From Geobacter sp. UBA6802 (lineage in GTDB: Bacteria > Desulfobacterota > Desulfuromonadia > Geobacterales > Pseudopelobacteraceae): 6,177 bases of DNA. The first letter of the stretch is position 1. Every line of letters begins with the position of its first letter. Where the stretch lies: the NCBI GenBank assembly GCA_002452325.1, contig DKFG01000150.1:1-6177 (forward strand). The letters are read 5' to 3'. Below are positions 5,140 to 6,177 of the stretch, one piece after another. Under the pieces are notes generated by a model. That model did no database searches. It saw only the letters and a list, made by a program, of their open reading frames with translations, and was not told where the DNA came from. The position numbers and the translations under genes were made by a program.

Positions 5140-5925
5140 GCTCGCTGGTTCAGAGACTGACGCAAGGTCGATTCGCTCATCCAGCAGACGTCGGTAGACC
5201 TCATCAAGCTGAGCCTCAAAGCCTGCATCAACCGTCCCACGTTGGGTCTCAATCTGGCAACTGCCAATTTCAATACCCGGATCCGCCTTGAAACTGAAAC
5301 TGACAGTGGCGAGCTCGCGGCTGACCAGATCTTTCATGCTTGAGGTAAGCAAGGCATGGTCATCCGGATGGACCCTGATAACCAGCTCATCCTTTTCGCT
5401 GAGATTTTCGAGGGCCAGCACCACTAACCTGAGTATAATCTCACGATCCTGGACAACTTCACGATTGATCACCTTACGCGCAACAGCCATCGAAAGCTGC
5501 AACAGATCGTCTTCTGAATCCCGCAACAGTTTTTCCCGCGCCTGCAGCATTTCCTCTGCTGCGGTACGAAGGCTCTTAAAGACGTTTAAGAGCCCGCGCT
5601 CAGCCAGACTTTTTCCGTCTTGCAAGCCCCGCTGGTAACTCTCTTCCTGGTACCGCTGCAGATCTTCTTCAGAAACCGTATTGACTGTGGGCTGGGGAGG
5701 GGCTGCGCTTTCAATCGCAGCTGATTCTGGCACTGCCGAAGGCAGGTTAAAAAGGAGTTTACCCTTTAACTCCGATTGGTCAAAAAGCGGCATCGGCTTG
5801 AAATCATCGGTTACGTCATGAGGCCGTGGCGTAAGCGGCGTCCCGTCACGCAGCACGCTGCCAAAATCAAACCCGCCGATCTGCAGTTCATCAAATCCGG
5901 CCTTGATGACTTTAGACGAGGGCAT
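5128..5925 (-). CDS. fliH: Flagellar export ATPase regulator FliH
   Basis: This 265-residue protein matches FliH, the dimeric peripheral stator-like subunit that binds and restrains FliI and docks it to the C-ring. Residues 1-85 are variable, acidic and Pro-rich. A helical stalk follows, with Y97-x-x-G100-x-x-x-G104, fitting the Gly-repeat helix of FliH, then a charged helix to about 140. The conserved C-terminal domain (about 140-250) has MAVARKVINREV (146-157) and ends in the family hallmark DPGIEIGSCQIETQRGTVDA (215-234), related to V/A-ATPase subunit E. The protein has no tryptophan, whereas enterobacterial FliH uses two N-terminal Trp for docking. ATG at 5925 lies inside fliG (14-nt overlap) with a weak purine-rich GACGAGG upstream, suggesting coupling. 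An in-frame ATG at 6015 would add 30 basic residues read within fliG and is unlikely. The stop TGA shares a base with the fliI start. Confidence 0.93.
   Translation of the reverse strand: MPSSKVIKAGFDELQIGGFDFGSVLRDGTPLTPRPHDVTDDFKPMPLFDQSELKGKLLFNLPSAVPESAAIESAAPPQPTVNTVSEEDLQRYQEESYQRGLQDGKSLAERGLLNVFKSLRTAAEEMLQAREKLLRDSEDDLLQLSMAVARKVINREVVQDREIILRLVVLALENLSEKDELVIRVHPDDHALLTSSMKDLVSRELATVSFSFKADPGIEIGSCQIETQRGTVDAGFEAQLDEVYRRLLDERIDLASVSEPASGES
5571..5594. repeat. Perfect inverted repeat (10-bp arms, 4-nt loop) inside fliH
   Basis: The arms GGCTCTTAAA (5571-5580) and TTTAAGAGCC (5585-5594) are exact reverse complements around GACG. In the fliH message this would form a 10-bp hairpin over the codons for residues Gly111 to about Ser118. 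No U-tract follows in either direction, so it is not an intrinsic terminator. An RNA processing or translation-pausing element, a DNA binding site, or chance are all possible. Confidence 0.75.
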
Positions 5926-6177
5926 CTTCGTCGCCTCGTCCGCCAAGCACGATTTTCCCCTCTTCCTCCATCTTGCGGACAATCTTGATGATCTCGGACT
6001 GGGCTTTTTCAACATCCGACAGACGGACCGGTCCCATCACTTCGAGGTCCTCCTTGATCATCTCTGCAGCTCGGCTGGAGATATTCCTGAAGATCTTGTT
6101 CTTGACATCTTCGGTGGAGGTTTTCATCGCCAGGGTCAAGGTGTCGTTGGAAACCTCACGCATAATGGCCTGAATTG
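5912..6177 (-). CDS. fliG: Flagellar motor switch protein FliG, C-terminal part only
   Basis: The frame enters from the right edge and ends at TAA 5914-5912. About 88 codons of a protein normally near 330 residues are present; the ATG at 6163 is an internal Met. The residues visible are the C-terminal torque-generating domain of FliG, which meets the MotA stator in the cytoplasmic C-ring. Diagnostic stretches are REVSNDTLTLAMK, IFRNISSRAAEMIKEDL, GPVRLSDVEKAQSEIIKIVR and the tail GKIVLGGRGDEDALV. Aligned from memory to E. coli FliG, the torque-related charges are all kept: Lys264, Arg281, Asp289 and Arg297 as identical residues and Asp288 as Glu. The last 14 nt overlap fliH. The N-terminal and middle domains, and presumably fliF, lie beyond the window. 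Confidence 0.97.
   Translation of the reverse strand, partial: IQAIMREVSNDTLTLAMKTSTEDVKNKIFRNISSRAAEMIKEDLEVMGPVRLSDVEKAQSEIIKIVRKMEEEGKIVLGGRGDEDALV

Noticed and set aside
5926..6015. Upstream start for fliH at 6015
   Set aside because: The extra 30 residues are an out-of-frame reading of conserved fliG codons with no FliH-like features.

Overview
The window is a continuous stretch of a bacterial flagellar operon. Every gene lies on the minus strand, so transcription runs from the right edge (6177) to the left edge (1). In transcription order the genes are fliG (3' end only), fliH, fliI, fliJ, a motE/ylxF-type gene, fliK, flgD, and the 5' part of a small flagellar-operon gene of the TIGR02530 type. 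I see no RNA genes, mobile elements, CRISPR arrays, promoters or intrinsic terminators. The only gap of note is 77 nt in front of fliK.

The order fliG-fliH-fliI-fliJ-ylxF/motE-fliK-flgD-small gene matches the long fla/che-type operon of Firmicutes and the flagellar operon of Desulfuromonadales (Geobacter and relatives). The moderate GC content and the protein sequences (the FliG C-terminus, a long glutamine-rich FliK, a MotE-like protein between fliJ and fliK) suggest a Geobacter/Trichlorobacter-like deltaproteobacterium. That assignment is inference from recalled families, with no database search behind it.

Layout, right to left: 6177-5912 is the C-terminal torque domain of the rotor protein FliG. 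5925-5128 (FliH), 5128-3809 (FliI) and 3794-3354 (FliJ) form the soluble ATPase complex of the flagellar type III export apparatus. 3346-2792 encodes a small envelope-anchored coiled-coil protein of the MotE/YlxF class. 2714-1017 is FliK, the hook-length ruler and export-specificity switch. 996-328 is FlgD, the hook cap/scaffold. 331-1 is the start of the TIGR02530-type gene, which in related operons usually precedes flgE (hook). The region thus goes from rotor and export motor to hook building and hook-length control.

Translation looks strongly coupled. fliG/fliH overlap by 14 nt, fliH/fliI share one base (TGATG), flgD and the small gene overlap by ATGA, and fliI/fliJ and fliJ/motE are 14 and 7 nt apart. 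Only fliK and flgD have near-perfect Shine-Dalgarno sequences.

The features most worth a second look are simple-sequence elements inside flagellar genes: nine in-frame copies of a 9-bp unit in fliK (Leu-Pro-Glu repeats in the ruler), a G8 tract near the start of fliI where a one-base slip in either direction stops translation within about 20 codons, a T8 tract in fliJ, and a perfect 10-bp-arm hairpin inside fliH. No undescribed multi-gene system is visible; this is a largely conventional flagellar locus.
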